This document shows, piece by piece, positions 48,001-60,500 of a DNA stretch of 64,000 nucleotides. The position numbers and the translations under genes are program-made. Every line of letters starts with the position of its first letter. Position 1 is the first letter of the stretch. The DNA comes from Lagopus muta (Eukaryota > Chordata > Aves > Galliformes > Phasianidae), in NCBI RefSeq assembly GCF_023343835.1, contig NC_064440.1, positions 31,441,537-31,505,536 of the forward strand. Reading direction: 5' to 3'. Under the pieces are notes generated by a model. That model worked only from the letters and a program-made list of their open reading frames with translations. It did no database searches and was not told the DNA's origin.

Positions 48001-49659
48001 AGCACAAACCAAATCTAAACTTTTTGGAACTTATCCTAGGCTTGTACTTTTGTAATGAGTATAGTAAGCTATTTGAATGTGAATCATCAATATCAAGTCA
48101 AGCAAATGGTTGTGTCTTAAAGATAACTGCATTTTTCTTTTCCCTTCAGTTTTGCCACACCTGTAAGAGCTATGCTGTTACTGACAAAGCTTTTGTTGCC
48201 ACTTGGTCGGTGTGCTTGGTGCTAGACTGGTGAGCCCAAGTTGTACGACACACATATTTTTGTAATCCAACCTCCAATAGAATTTCCTGCTGAAAACCTA
48301 TACTTACGAAGCCAGCAACTTCTGCATAAGGCTCCTGCAAAACTAGTATGACATGAGCTTTGCTGTACAGCCATTAGAAGTGATAAATTCTGCTGACAGC
48401 TTAAATAAATGCAACCACTTGAACAAAGTTTAATCTTAGTAACAGCTGCTTTCTGTACCTGGGATTGCTCTGTTCGCAAAGGGAGAAGGTTGTGGAGTTG
48501 TTTTTCTTTTTGATGCCATTTCTAAGAAAAACAACTTTTCAGCTATATTCTATCTTTCCTAGCACACGTGCACATTTTCCTTCTCTAATAAGCAGTGAAG
48601 GGTTTAGAAGTAAGAGGAAAAAAGCACGCTTTGTAGCTCCTAACTTAAAACCGGTCCCAACACTCAGATCAGCAAGATGCTGCCAATTATGTGACCAGCA
48701 GCATCTTGTGTCTGTGTGGGCAGAAACATGGTCTGTCAGGGAGTTTTGAACTTGCCTTTCACATCTTGGTCTAGCAGGGCTGAGATACGCCTCTTTCTTC
48801 TAATCAGCACCTTGTTGAGAAAACCTTGTTCTGCCAAGGCTTGTAAGGGACACTCTGCTCTATTTAGTCAGGCTTCATGAAGAATTTATTTTTTATTTTA
48901 ATGTATCTGCCTGAATATTAGACCAACTAACCATGCTAAGGTGGTAATTCAGATAATATTCCATTTAGTACTAGGTCTGTACAGCTGCAAGGTAGTAAAA
49001 ATTCCTTATATCACAGATTCTTGCTTACTGACACTGCTCTCTTCCCTCTTGCAATATTCAGTCTGTTCTCAAGAAAAGCAGCTGATTTGGCACCGTTTGC
49101 ATTAAAAATTATTGCAAGCAGAGGTGATCCCTAAGACAAAATTTTGTGAATAGCTTCATGAATAGCGTGGGGGGTCAAAATGGGATGTTCTGCCACTACT
49201 ATAGAAGAGAACGAGTCAGAAATGTTTTCTTTTCACATTTCAGCCTGTTGTTATCTGTGCAGCATGGAGAGCAATTGTGATTGCTTTCACCTGAGAACTG
49301 TTAGTAGTCACAGAGAGCCTGAAAGCTCTCCAGAGAACACTACCAGAGCAAACCTTACTAAAATCGAGCAGCCTGGTCTCCATCGTGATCCATAGCTTTC
49401 CTACTTATTTCAGGGAGAGAAATTTGGGATGTTAGCACACCGGTGTTTTAATATGACACCCACAACCTCACTATGAACTGTCACAATGTTAAAGCCATTC
49501 CACTTACTTGGCAATATAGAGGGTTGGCTGTTATTGTTTGGAAGTTCCAGTAGACTGAATGTGGCTCAGAAGTAATTCAGTGCTGGATTAAAAATTGGCT
49601 GCTGTTTCTTTCAGCTGTAAATAAGAAAAAAAGTGTAAAAACAGGAGGGGGACTGACTT
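39041..49659. other. DUSP19-NCKAP1 intergenic space
   Basis: No gene recognised. Features are the 12-bp inverted repeat at 40,465 and a weakly exon-like open stretch on the minus strand at 42,916-43,146. The other open frames are short and unremarkable. Confidence 0.6.
40465..40493. repeat. Perfect 12-bp inverted repeat, intergenic
   Basis: TATTGTTAGTTA, a 5-base spacer, then its exact reverse complement. It lies in the DUSP19-NCKAP1 intergenic space. Confidence 0.8.
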
Positions 49660-49936
49660 TTTATATGGTCTGATGCGATAGGACAAGGGGGAACTAAACT
49701 AAAAGAAGGGAAATTTACGTTAGATGTTGAGAAGAAATTCTTTGCTCAGAGGGCAGCGAGGCCCTGGCACTGCTGCCCAGAGAAGCTGTGGGTACCCCAT
49801 CCCTGGAGGTGCTGAAAGCCAGGTTGGATGGGGTGACATATTGTTCTGAGCTGATGGGGACAAAGCAGCCCATGGCAGGGGGTTGGAATTGAATGGGCTT
49901 TGTGGTCCCTTTAAGTCTAAGTCATTCTATGGTTCA
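49660..49936 (+). mobile_element. CR1 LINE 3' fragment
   Basis: It has the ordered CR1 blocks: GATAGGACAAGGGGG, TTAGATGTTGAGAAGAAATTC, CCCAGAGAAGCTGTGGGTAC, AAGCCAGGTTGGATGGGG, and a terminal GTCCCTTTAAGTCTAAG followed by TTCTATGGTTC. Confidence 0.85.
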
Positions 49937-50765
49937 GCAATAGCATTGTTCTTTTTTCTTAGGGTATAACTACATGGGAAACATCTTCACTGTAATCGGA
50001 AACATTAGTATTTGTTTTTAAATGAATTCAGAATAGGAGGAACAGTCTTTATGTAAACATATTCCTATAGATATTTGATTAAACACTTGGAAATTAAATA
50101 GCATTTTGTGCTTTATTAATTAAAAGATTGATTTGAATATTTCTGATGTTTTCACAGATAGCGTTGTTGCTAGGAATTCCAGACCCCTGGACAGAATGCC
50201 TAGAGAAAATTGTTTGATAAAGGACAACAAATGAGTCAACGGCAGCTGTAAGATTGGAACTCCAAGTTCTCGCTTCCCGGTTTTGTTCTGAATCATGAAT
50301 AATCTTGTAGCAGCTAAAAGGAAGGAGGTCAGTAACAATTTAATTACGTTTAGGCTTCTCGTATTCAATTCTATGCTTTCTAAAATCTATTAGTTTAAAA
50401 CTGCTGAAAGACAGAAATAATCTGATTTACACAGTAGAAATACAAACCGAAAATTAAATAGAAGTATTAATATGCAGCAAAAGGAACAGATGGTGAGACT
50501 GTTACTTTAAAAATGAGATTAGGAGGTTAGTTCTTAAGCCTCTCCTATCAACGCGATGAGGGAGCCCCTCACAGCAGCTGGCTGTGGGAGCTAGCAGCAG
50601 CGGGTAGCACTGAGCTCTCACTAGGGCCTTTATGCAGCAGTCACTGTGAAATTCATTACGTTACAGCAACGTGTAGTTCAGGCCTTGTTGTATAAGCCAC
50701 AAGAAGAGTAAGGTTTACATGTTTCATTCCAGCACCTATTCGTTCTCAGCTCACACAGCACTGGA
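49937..50765. other. Intergenic, nothing recognised
   Basis: Sequence between two CR1 remnants. No exon, motif or repeat is visible. Confidence 0.55.
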
Positions 50766-50932
50766 TAAGACCTCTGAGATCATTGTGTCTAACCATCCCT
50801 CTGTCACCACTGTTCACTAAACCACGTTCCTAAGGACAACACCTCATGTTTTAGGGTGGGGATGCATTGGCAGTTGGACTAAGTCATCTTGGAGGTCTTT
50901 TCCAACCTCAGTGAATCTACGATTCCACAGGT
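50766..50932 (+). mobile_element. Two CR1-derived pieces in head-to-head inverted arrangement
   Basis: The left part (50,766-50,847) reads as a reversed CR1 end (AAGACCTCTGAGATCATTGT). The right part (50,865-50,932) reads as a forward CR1 end (GTTGGACTAAGTCATCTTGG, then TCTTTTCCAACCTCAG). The outer edges are therefore inverted repeats of each other. Confidence 0.65.
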
Positions 50933-51446
50933 CTCCCTCAGGTGCACTGGTACCATATCTGTAAATACGCCCTGCAGTGTTTTTCCAAGCGTCAGCGCTG
51001 GGTTTTAGATGATGATTGGCAAAAAGAATCACGAGGAACTTCTAGGAAGAACATTCACGGTTGTTTCCAACCGTGACTTAGAACTGCAACTCCAGTACAG
51101 CTTAATGACTCTGGAAACCGAGAAATCAATCAGAAAAACATTCACCATTTTGCTTTGACCCTAACATTTGGACAAGCGCGCTTCTCGGCCCTACGGCCGC
51201 CACAACGATACCGCCCCCAGCCCCGGAGCACTCCGCGCCGGCTCCTCCGACGGGCCGCGAGGGGCGGCCGTGAGCCGCGCCACGTGACGCCGCCGGCAGC
51301 GCCGGGCCGTGGCCACGCCCCGCGGAGGCAGCGAGCGAGAACGGCGGCGGCGGCGGCTGGGAGGCAGCGCCGGGCCGGCGGCCGCGCCACGGCGGGCTGC
51401 GAGCGGCGGCGGCGGGGTCCGAGCCGGGGGCGCGGCGCGGGGCAGG

Positions 51447-51554
51447 ATGTCGCGGTCCGTGCTTCAGCCGAGCCAGCAGAAGCTGGCGGAGAAGCTGACC
51501 ATCCTAAACGACCGGGGCGTCGGCATGCTCACCCGGCTCTACAACATCAAGAAG
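51447..51554 (+). CDS. NCKAP1: NCKAP1 coding exon 1
   Basis: 108 bases, 36 codons, ending AACATCAAGAAG/GTGCGG in phase 0. It lies in the CpG island. Confidence 0.96.
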
Positions 51555-54500
51555 GTGCGGGGGCCCCAGCGGGGAGGCGGGGAGAGGGACCGCCGCGACC
51601 CCCCCCGTCCGTCCGTTCGGCCCGCCGCCCCTCTGGGCCCCGGCCACCCGGCGCTCCTCCCGCCGCCCCCCGCCGCGCCGCGGCCTAGCTGCGGGGCCCG
51701 AGGGGCAGGGCAGGGCGGCGAGGGGAGGAGAGGGCAGGGCAGGGAAGGGGCGGGGGGCCCCCGGGCGCTCCCGCAGGGCCGCGGGGGCCGGCAGTACCTG
51801 ACGGCGGGCGGGCCCGGAGAGTGCAGGCCGCGGGGCCTAGGCCACGGGCCGCTCCCCGTGAGTCAGGCGGCGGCCCGGCTTCCCCGCGCCGCTGCGGCCG
51901 GCCAGGGCTTCGGGTAAAATTAGCGAGTTGGGATCCGCGAGTCGGCGTTGCTTAGCGGCTCGGGCGGGAGACGGAACCAGGAGCTGACGCGGGTGCCGCG
52001 ACCGCCCGCCGCCTCCCCGAGACGCGGCCCGGCTGCCCGTCCTGCGGCGGAAATCCCTGCCTTGTGCCGGTGCTCCGGCTGCTCGCCTGGCCTTCCCGGC
52101 TCGATTTTCCCAATGCGAATGCGTGATCAGGAGGAACGCGTTTGTATAATCCAGTTCCAGCACGGAATTTTGCACGTGAACTTATTTTATGGGAGAGTTT
52201 TTCATTTTTTGGAGGAAACCTCTCTTCTCTGCTGAAGCAGCGAGCACACCTTTGCAGACTGAGTGCATTAGAAGGCCTGTGCTGTTCCCCGTGCTGTGTG
52301 CTGCTGTGGTGTTTGGGGGCTGCAAAGAAATCTGAGGTCCAATGAAGTTCTGAGGAGCTGGTCGTCATCTGTCTGTGAGTTAGTTGTAGTGAGTGAGTTG
52401 TGTTGTAGCCCTGAACCCCTTTCAGGTGGGAGACATCCTGTCCAGTGCTCTGTCCAGCAACCATGCTCTGGGAGCGGCGTGAGCTGTCGGCAATCCCACG
52501 CACAGGGTTGGTCTTAATTGGCTGTCATTTGCAGGGGAAGAAAGTGACTGTAGTATTCAAAATCAGTGTTAATCCCAACCAACAGCAGTACTTGATGTGC
52601 AGTTGTTGTTTCACTAACATCGACTCATCTAACCAAAGTATTGCCAATTTATATCTTCCGGAAATAGAAATGGAACTCCTTTTAACTTGCAGTTTTATGT
52701 GTCAGAAACTTGCTGCTACTTATTAATGGCAGTGGTGTAAGTGTACTTGTAATGCAAAGCAGAATTTCTCTATTTATGGGGAAAAGCATCCAAATGTTGA
52801 AGTCATTTGTGTGTGCGCTTTGAGAGGCGTGTTGGCTGAAAACTGGTCCAGTAGGATTGTGCCTGAGCTGTGCTGTGTAGGAAGGAGGCAGGAAAAGGTG
52901 AAGCATCTCTTGGCGTAAAGCTGTGCCTTAACGAGCGTAAGGTTGTGCTGCGATTACTGGTTTGGAGATGCTCATGGTAAGCAGCATGGTGCCTTTGGAT
53001 GTGTTTCCGTCAGCGCATTTGGTGGAGGGAGTCCTGGGTGGGTTGGTCCATATGGCATTGCTGTTGGTGCAGTGATGCGTGCGGATGGGCTCTCAGTGTG
53101 GGAACAGAAACACTGGAGGTGACAGCAGGTTTTCCTGCAAACACCGTGAACGGACTCAAAAACTGCGTAGGTCTCAGCACAGAAAGAGGAGGTGAATCCA
53201 AGTGACTTGGTGACTGAGCAATGTAGAGCTTGGCAAGTCTGGAGACAAGCAGATAGAGCACTTTGTATTCAAATGGTGCACTGAGATACAAACGATTATT
53301 TTCTTAAGCTGCAGTAAGTACTGGTTGATGGTGGTAGCTGGCTGGCTCTGATGGTGTGGCCCAGAAGTCATGTTTGTGTTTCGTCCCTTCAGACTGGTTT
53401 CTGGCTTCTTGGAACCTTTTCTTTTTCTTTGTTTTCCCACTTTTTCCCTCTTTGCAAGCGGTTGGTTTCAAAACTGCTGCTAAGGCTTCTCCTGGCTTCC
53501 TCCGCAGAAGACAATATCAGATCTCTGGTTTGCAGAGAACTGCACAATATGCGGTATTGCGGTTAAAGGAAGTGGCTGAGACTCATTTGAATAAGGGGAA
53601 GTGAGAGCTGCCGCGCTCATCACTGCTGTGTGGACTGCTAGAGATGCTGGTGAGGGAGCTGAGATTTTAAGGGATTAGGATTTTCCTGAGTTACAGAAAT
53701 TGGAAAAAACAACTCCATAGTTACACTTGCTTTAAAAAAAAAAAAAAAAGAAAATAATCAATTTTGATCTCGTTTTCCTTATAGCTGTTAATTGTTCCTC
53801 ACTTCCTGTTTGCTGCCTGAGCCGCAGCCTTCTGAAATGGTTTATGATTCTTTTTAAAGGTGGGATATCTGAACACACGATTTTCTGCCTCTTTAGGAGC
53901 GGTATGGAAAATATGAAATGCAGAGTTACTGAAGTAACGGTGGGTGGTGAGGCTGAACTCCTACTTGATCTGTATGGAGGTGGAACTTTTTATAAGGAAT
54001 GACATTGCGTGCTGCTTTCAGCTGTTTTTAGCTGCCTATTGTACTGGGACCAGCATCAGTCCTGAATTTGGAAATGTTATCACTGCAGTTTCTCTCCTGT
54101 TTTGCTCCTTGTGCTTTTAAAATGTTTATCCTCAATTGTACAGGCTAACAGTTGTCTTGTTGCTCTTGCTGTTTGTACCTACAGCCGTGTCTGTAAGTCA
54201 GATACAGCATTTTTCATGCTATCCTGGCTCAGGTGAAACTTGAATGCTGTTGTTAGTGCCAGAGCAGACAGAGATGGTTTTGGTATGCTTTGTGTGATGC
54301 TGCAGTATTGTAAAATTAAAATCAGCGTGGTGTTGAAGAAAAAACAAAACTGTATGTGGGTCTGCTTTTGTTTGTTTATAAACTACTTGGATACCAGAAA
54401 GTATTTGCAGTCAGAGATTCAGTGTTGAAATAGCAGAATCATAGACTTTGAGCAAATCGAGAGAGTGTTGTTTTGATGGACGTCAGAGCAACACTACTTA

Positions 54501-57500
54501 GAGCTAAGCTGTTTGGGATGAGAGGGTTTTGAACTATTTGGAGTACGCTCCTCAAAAACAGTGAGTGTTACTTGGTGCTAATGGCTTTGCAAGCAGTGTC
54601 CTTCTGTTATTTACAGTACAGGTTTTAAGTTTGTATGCAAAACTTATTTCTTAAAATGTCTTTAGTGCAGCCTTCTTTTGGCTGTCAGACCTCCTGTGAT
54701 TGCGTGGTACCTGGAAATGAGAACCTAGAGCAGACTCTTGGATTAGATACCAGCTGCGTAACCAAGCTGAAGGCTTAGGTCAAGGGCAGAATAAATCCTC
54801 GTCAAGGCTTTAGTTGGCTTTGTCTTTGCCATTCTAAACTAAGATCTCAAGTTTGGTCCCAGTCCCAGCACCGTACAGCATAATAATAAGTCAGATATGA
54901 GATTACTTAGGTGATTGATTATTTGTTGGTTAGTAGTTTAAAGATTTAATTTGGGAATAGTGTATTTGTACTTATCTTAAAGGTGTTGCTTGTTAGCCAT
55001 TTTAAAGGCCAAATGAATACTTTTTTCCTGGTTATCTCCTGCAGCAGTTAAATTACATACTATTTATGAAAGAGCAACTGTGCTGTGAGGGTAAAGAAGG
55101 ACGGCACCAGTTCTCCTGTGGTAAAATGATGAGAAGTTGGCTGGGTTGGCTAAGGCTGCATAGAGGGCAGACCCTCGCATCTCCAGCCTTTCACTCTGGT
55201 CGTGAGACTAGGGTGAAGGAAAAGATCCCAGGAGCTCCAGAATTGGACTGGAGAGGACTTGACGAAGTCTAAACATTGATGAGAAAGTTGTAAGCCAGTC
55301 AGTGAAGTCTGCTCTTCTGCTCAGGCACTGCCATGGCTTTTTTGGAAAAGTGCAAGAGCCTTCAAAGCGACTGGCAAGCATGGAGAAGTTCCCGAACTAC
55401 AGAGCTCTGAAACTTGGAAGGGTGTAGAATTAGATCACCCTTTGGACCCTGAGCTCTAAGAGGGCTGCAGAGCATTGAGCTGAGGGGAGAAGCTCACTGC
55501 TGATCTTGTTCTGAGTTGTAAGTTTGATATTGGAAGGAGCAGATAACATCTTCAAGTCATCAGGAAGTGACTTAGGGTGGGGTAGGGCTGTTTTTAGTGC
55601 TTGATTGATATTAACAGTTCTTTAAAGGTTAGGACAACAGTATTTGTTGGTGCATTTGTGTTTGTAGCCTTAGAGGAATGGTCCAAAATACTGTCCAGCT
55701 GGTAGTCAGGAGAAAACAGCAAACAAACTTAGGATCCATGCTGCCAAGGCAGAAAAGCTACTTGCTTTTCCCTGGAGGCAAATACAAACTGATGGTATCC
55801 TGTGACTTTTTTTTTTTTTTTCCAGATTGAATATTCCAAAAAGATTCCAAAAAGCAATTCATGTTGTCAAGAGACATTAAGCTTTTAAATACAGTACTGA
55901 AATATCCCATGATACCTTCTCAAATATACAGAAGGAAATCTAGATGGGCTTATGCTTGCGTCTCAATGGTAGGCACCTAAAATTATTTTGCATTGTCTCT
56001 TAGAGGCATCCATGCTAGTTGCTTTCCCCTGCCTCCCAGTTGCTCTTTTTTTGCCCTGCTGCATGCTGAAAAAAGCAAGATCTGTTTTTGTTGCAGGTGA
56101 TTTCTGAGATCTGTATCGAAGGAGATGTAGCTGGAGAATCTAAACAATCCATGCTATAGAATCGAAATGGAGAGGATGTTCCCATTGCCCCGTGTTTTTT
56201 TATCATTGGTACTTTATAAATTACAATCAAGGAAAGTGTTGTGGCAGTGAAACTTCTTTCCATTTTGTTTTTTGTTTCATCTGCCCTATATTTGAGTAAT
56301 AGACCCGAGTGCTGATTTAAATAGGCATTACAAACACAAGAAGATAATGTGGAGTTATGTATACAGGTAGTGTCAAACCAAGCATGTTTCTTTGATCAGT
56401 GAGATGACAGGTCACTCTCATCAGGACAATTTGGTAGGTATTTTGCATGTTGACCTTAGCAAGGCTGCTGATGTTACCTCATCTGATTGTTCACATAAAC
56501 AATCTCAGGAAATAAGGTCTGTATGAAATTGTAATTATGAAAGCAGATGGGTAACCATGTTAGGGAAAGGTTATGAAAATGTCCTTGTTGGAGTGTAGCC
56601 CTACAGCATCTCCCTGGGCTGTGTCCTAGCACTGCTCCAGCCAGGCTCTGCCTTAACAGCTGTAGTGGCAATGCTAAGTCACAGCCTGAAGCAGTGATTG
56701 AGCACCTGGTGGGAAGGCAGGGCCCACCCAGCAGAGCTCAGGTGCATGCAATGAATCTGATTGACCAGAAGGGTTGGAACCCGGATCCGTCCCTTCTTGG
56801 TCTCATTTCAGGGTTGGTAGTGGAGGTGAGGGGGTCTCCTGCTGGAGGCCCCTGTCTGCCTGCAGCCTTCTTAAGGTAAGCAGCTCTTTTCATTCATTTT
56901 TGTAAGCGTGGCTGCTTCATTTGTGCTCGTTCTCATTTGCTGTAGCCAGAGACTGTGCCACCCTGGTGTTATTGTGGTACTTTCCATCCCATTATGGCAT
57001 TATAACAGCCTAGGTGATGAATGCAGCATGCTTATTAAATTTTTAGGTAGCAAACTGGGAAGAGCTGCAGAAATAACGAGGAACGTAGTTAGAGTTTAGT
57101 TGGAACCTAAGAGGTTGTAGGTATACCCAAACAAATTTTGTGGGTAGCTGAGCAAGCACAACTGTAAGTCAGTTTATGCTTACTGAAACGTGAAATAGAA
57201 GGTAAAGAGTAATGAGGGGGCTGGTCTGCAGAAAATAGTTGGGAGAAGCAGAGGAAAACTTGGGTCAACTAGGTTTAACTGCTAGAAAAAAAGACAGATT
57301 TGATAAAGGTGTGAGTAGGTATGTGGCATGCATTGAGACTCACCTGAAAAATAGCAGTTTCAACACACTCTTAAAGAAGGATGTGGACAAAATGGAGGCA
57401 ATCTGAAGAACGATGTGGGTGGCCTGGAACGAAGAGAAATTGATCCACTAAGCGATGAATCCTTTTAAAAGTAGGTTGTGATGTTTGATACGAGTTTTCC

Positions 57501-60500
57501 AACATTTCAGACTACTGCAGGGCAAAGAGGAATACCTTGTCCAAGTCAGCATGGCTACAGAATGTGAAGTGGTGAATTAGATTGTAGCAAGAAAAATATA
57601 GCTAAGGTCTTAGAACATTCTAGTGATAAAGATGACTGAATAGTGAAACAAGTCATCTCGGGATGCTTTTGAGTTGACTCTATTGAAGGACTGATTTGAT
57701 AGATACCCCCTTGAAAGCAAGAGAAATGCAGTTGATCCTACTTTGGACAGGGAAAGTAGGGTAGGCAAGTTCTCAAGGCCTATTTCTAGCTTTGTTTCTT
57801 CAGATTTCACATGAGATTACACTCGATATGTTGGATCTTTGAGTTTAATTTAAGTGGATGCTCTGTGGTTCAATGCACGGTTATGAGCAAATAAATCTGG
57901 ACTAGGACGGTTAGATTTTAGCCATCAAAATACTAAGCTGTAATTTGTCCTTGTGTGGTTGGCTGATGCTTGGGTATCTTTTCATAGCTGTTAAAAGGGT
58001 TCATTCACAAAGATCGTCTGGGACAAGCTAGTTTATTATTGAACTCAAGCTTCCTCAAAACCTGAAGTGCAGCACAGCGGCCATGGTAGGTCAACAGAAG
58101 TAGTAATGGAATGTGAACTGCTTCCTAATGCACTCAGCTTTCAAAGCAGTTACTCTTGGATTATTCACCTCTCTGTTCTCTGTAGTTTTATTTTTTTCAA
58201 AGTCAGAAATTGTCAGTTGGTAATCTCATTACTTTTAAATGCATGATGTAAATGAGAAATACATAGCGCGCTCTATGCTACAGAAACATGGAGTTAATAA
58301 GGAGCTTGTCTCCTTGAGTATTTCTTTGCCATTTATTATTTAGTATAATTCTGGAGGATGTGCAACCACAAACCAAGCGTTTAAATTCAGATCTATTTTA
58401 GGGAGAAGTCTTTAATGTCAGCATCAGGGAAGAAGAATGGTTTTTACTGCACATGCCTTTTCCGGGTGTCAAGAGAATGTGCTATAGTGATCTGTAGATG
58501 ATACAGGAGTTTTTTCCTCTTTTTTAATACTAGACATCTTAGCATATTTCTTTTTATTAATGTATGTTACTGGCTAAGGAAATGACTTTTTAAAAATACC
58601 TATTGTAGTTGAAATTGCACCTATTTGCTTGTTAAATGTTTTTAATGCAGATTCATTCACAAATGAAACTTGAAAGCAAGGTGATTCATTGATTGTTTCA
58701 GTATATATTGTTACCAGTGAAGCTGCTCAGCAGTATTTTATCTCAGGTCTGTAGTAGCAGTGAAATCCTAAGTATAAAACCTCGTTAAGCTACTGCAGTA
58801 TATGACTTATTTTATCATAGTCTACTGATGTTGACAGTTTGAAGGATGAAAATAGAAGAATACTGATTCAAGCAATAGCTCTCTTCTGGCTCTCTTTCTT
58901 TTTTCATTGGGCAATAGCCCTGTTCATCATTTGGAATAGATGGGGCTTAGCACCAACAAGAAAGGTATAAAAGCTGTTTCCATATTCCAGTAACTTAGAG
59001 CTACATCACGTAACTGAAGTAGCATTTGCCAGTGCTCCTGAGGATCCTGCAGGTCTGTGCAAAAGGCTGGAGTGAAGTGTAGCTGTTACAAATGGAAGAT
59101 TGTGCCCTGCACACTGTGCCGTGCTACTGGCTTTTGACAGTGATTGTGCCTGCATGTGAGCTATCATGTCACATCACCTGGAGCCTGCCCTGTTTAATGA
59201 TGACTGGGGTGAGGAGATTGGGTGCATCCTCAGTATGTTTGCAGCTGGCACCAAGTTGGGAGGAAGTGTTGATCTGCCTTACAGAGCCATCTGCACAGGC
59301 TGGGTGGCTGGGATGAGACCAAGTGCTGGATCCTGCACTTTGGCCGCAACAACCCAGGCAGTGCTTCAGGCTTGGGGTGGAATGGCTGGTGGACTGTGTG
59401 CAGGAAATGGACCTGGAATTGCTGGTTGATGCTCAGTGAAATGTGAGGCAGCAGTGTGCCCAGGGGACCGAGATTGCCAATGGTCTCCTGGCTTTTATCA
59501 GTAATAGCCCTGCTAGCAGGAGCAGGGAGGTGATCATCCCTTTGTATTCAGCTCTGGTGAGGCTGCACCTTGAGTACTGCACTCAGGTTTGGGTCCCTTG
59601 CTACAAAAAAGCCGCTGGGGCCCCGGAGCGTGTCCAGAGAAGGGCATTGAAGCTGTGATGATCTGGAGCACAAGTCTTCTGAGGAGTGGCTGAGGGAGCT
59701 GGGATTGTTTAGTTTGCAGAAGAGGAGGCTCACGGGGGACCTTATCGCTCCCTACCACTACCTGAAAGGAGGCTGTGGTGAGGTGAGGCTTACCCTCTTC
59801 TCCTGTGTAACTAAAGATAGGTCTAGGGGTCATGGCCCTGCGTTGTGCCAGGGGAGGTTCTGGTTGGGTATGAGGAAACATTTCTTCCTTGGAAGAGCGG
59901 TAATGCGCTGGAATGGTCTGCTGGTGGTTGAGTCAGCGATGTTGGACGTGTTACAGAAACATTTAGATGTTGTATGAAGGGATGTGATTTAGTGGGAAAT
60001 ATTAATGGTAGGTGGATGGTTGGATTGGATCTCAGGTCTTTTCCACTCTTAATGGTTCTGTAATTCTATATGTACGGTAGTTCTGTCCATAAATCTTTTT
60101 TGCCCTTGTCCAACATCTGATGTCCTCAGCTTGGCAGTACAGAGTTAGGCTTTGATTTTTGCAGTGATAACTCCAGCTGTACTGTGGCAAAAGGTTTTTT
60201 TGGCGCACCTCTTAGCATTGGTGTTCTGTGGTACAGGGACAATTATACTTGTGGTCCTTGGTGTTCTCTAGAGACTACTTAACCTTCAGTGTAGATATTA
60301 AGCATGCAGTTGCTCACTGCTTTCTTGTTGGCTGCTGCTTATGCAGTGTAGTCTGAAAGTGAAGCCACATAGTATTCATTGTTTCCAAAGTGACACTTGT
60401 GTGGAGGAATGCTGTAAGCTTCAAGTGAAGAGGAGTCTGAATTTTGTTTAATAATGTAGTTTCCAGAGGGAGGAAAATGCTGCTTTAGTTCAGAATACGT

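Larger units (their letters stand above)
51165..52110 (+). promoter_or_regulatory. NCKAP1 CpG-island promoter
   Basis: A very CpG-dense block around exon 1. Upstream of the start it holds a CACGTGACG element (51,280-51,290), an E-box fused to a CRE-like half-site. No TATA box is seen. The open frames across it on both strands are composition artefacts. Confidence 0.75.

Noticed and set aside
47838-48233. 131-codon plus-strand open frame in the DUSP19-NCKAP1 space
   Set aside because: It is Phe/Ser/Cys-rich with no motif, no splice-site support and no family resemblance.
51155-51688. 177-codon plus-strand open frame around NCKAP1 exon 1
   Set aside because: Wrong frame for NCKAP1 and Arg/Pro/Ala-rich low complexity. 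Composition artefact.
51555-51917. Open reading beyond NCKAP1 exon 1 into intron 1
   Set aside because: The GT donor at 51555 and the exact junction to exon 2 show that this is intron; the extension has no homology.
56694-56879. 61-codon open frame in LTR-like copy D
   Set aside because: It does not begin with ATG and is not kept open in the sister copies, so a protein is unlikely.
59166-59977. Several 70-115-codon open frames on both strands at 59-60 kb
   Set aside because: They fall inside a degenerate CR1 copy and are broken by stops and frameshifts.
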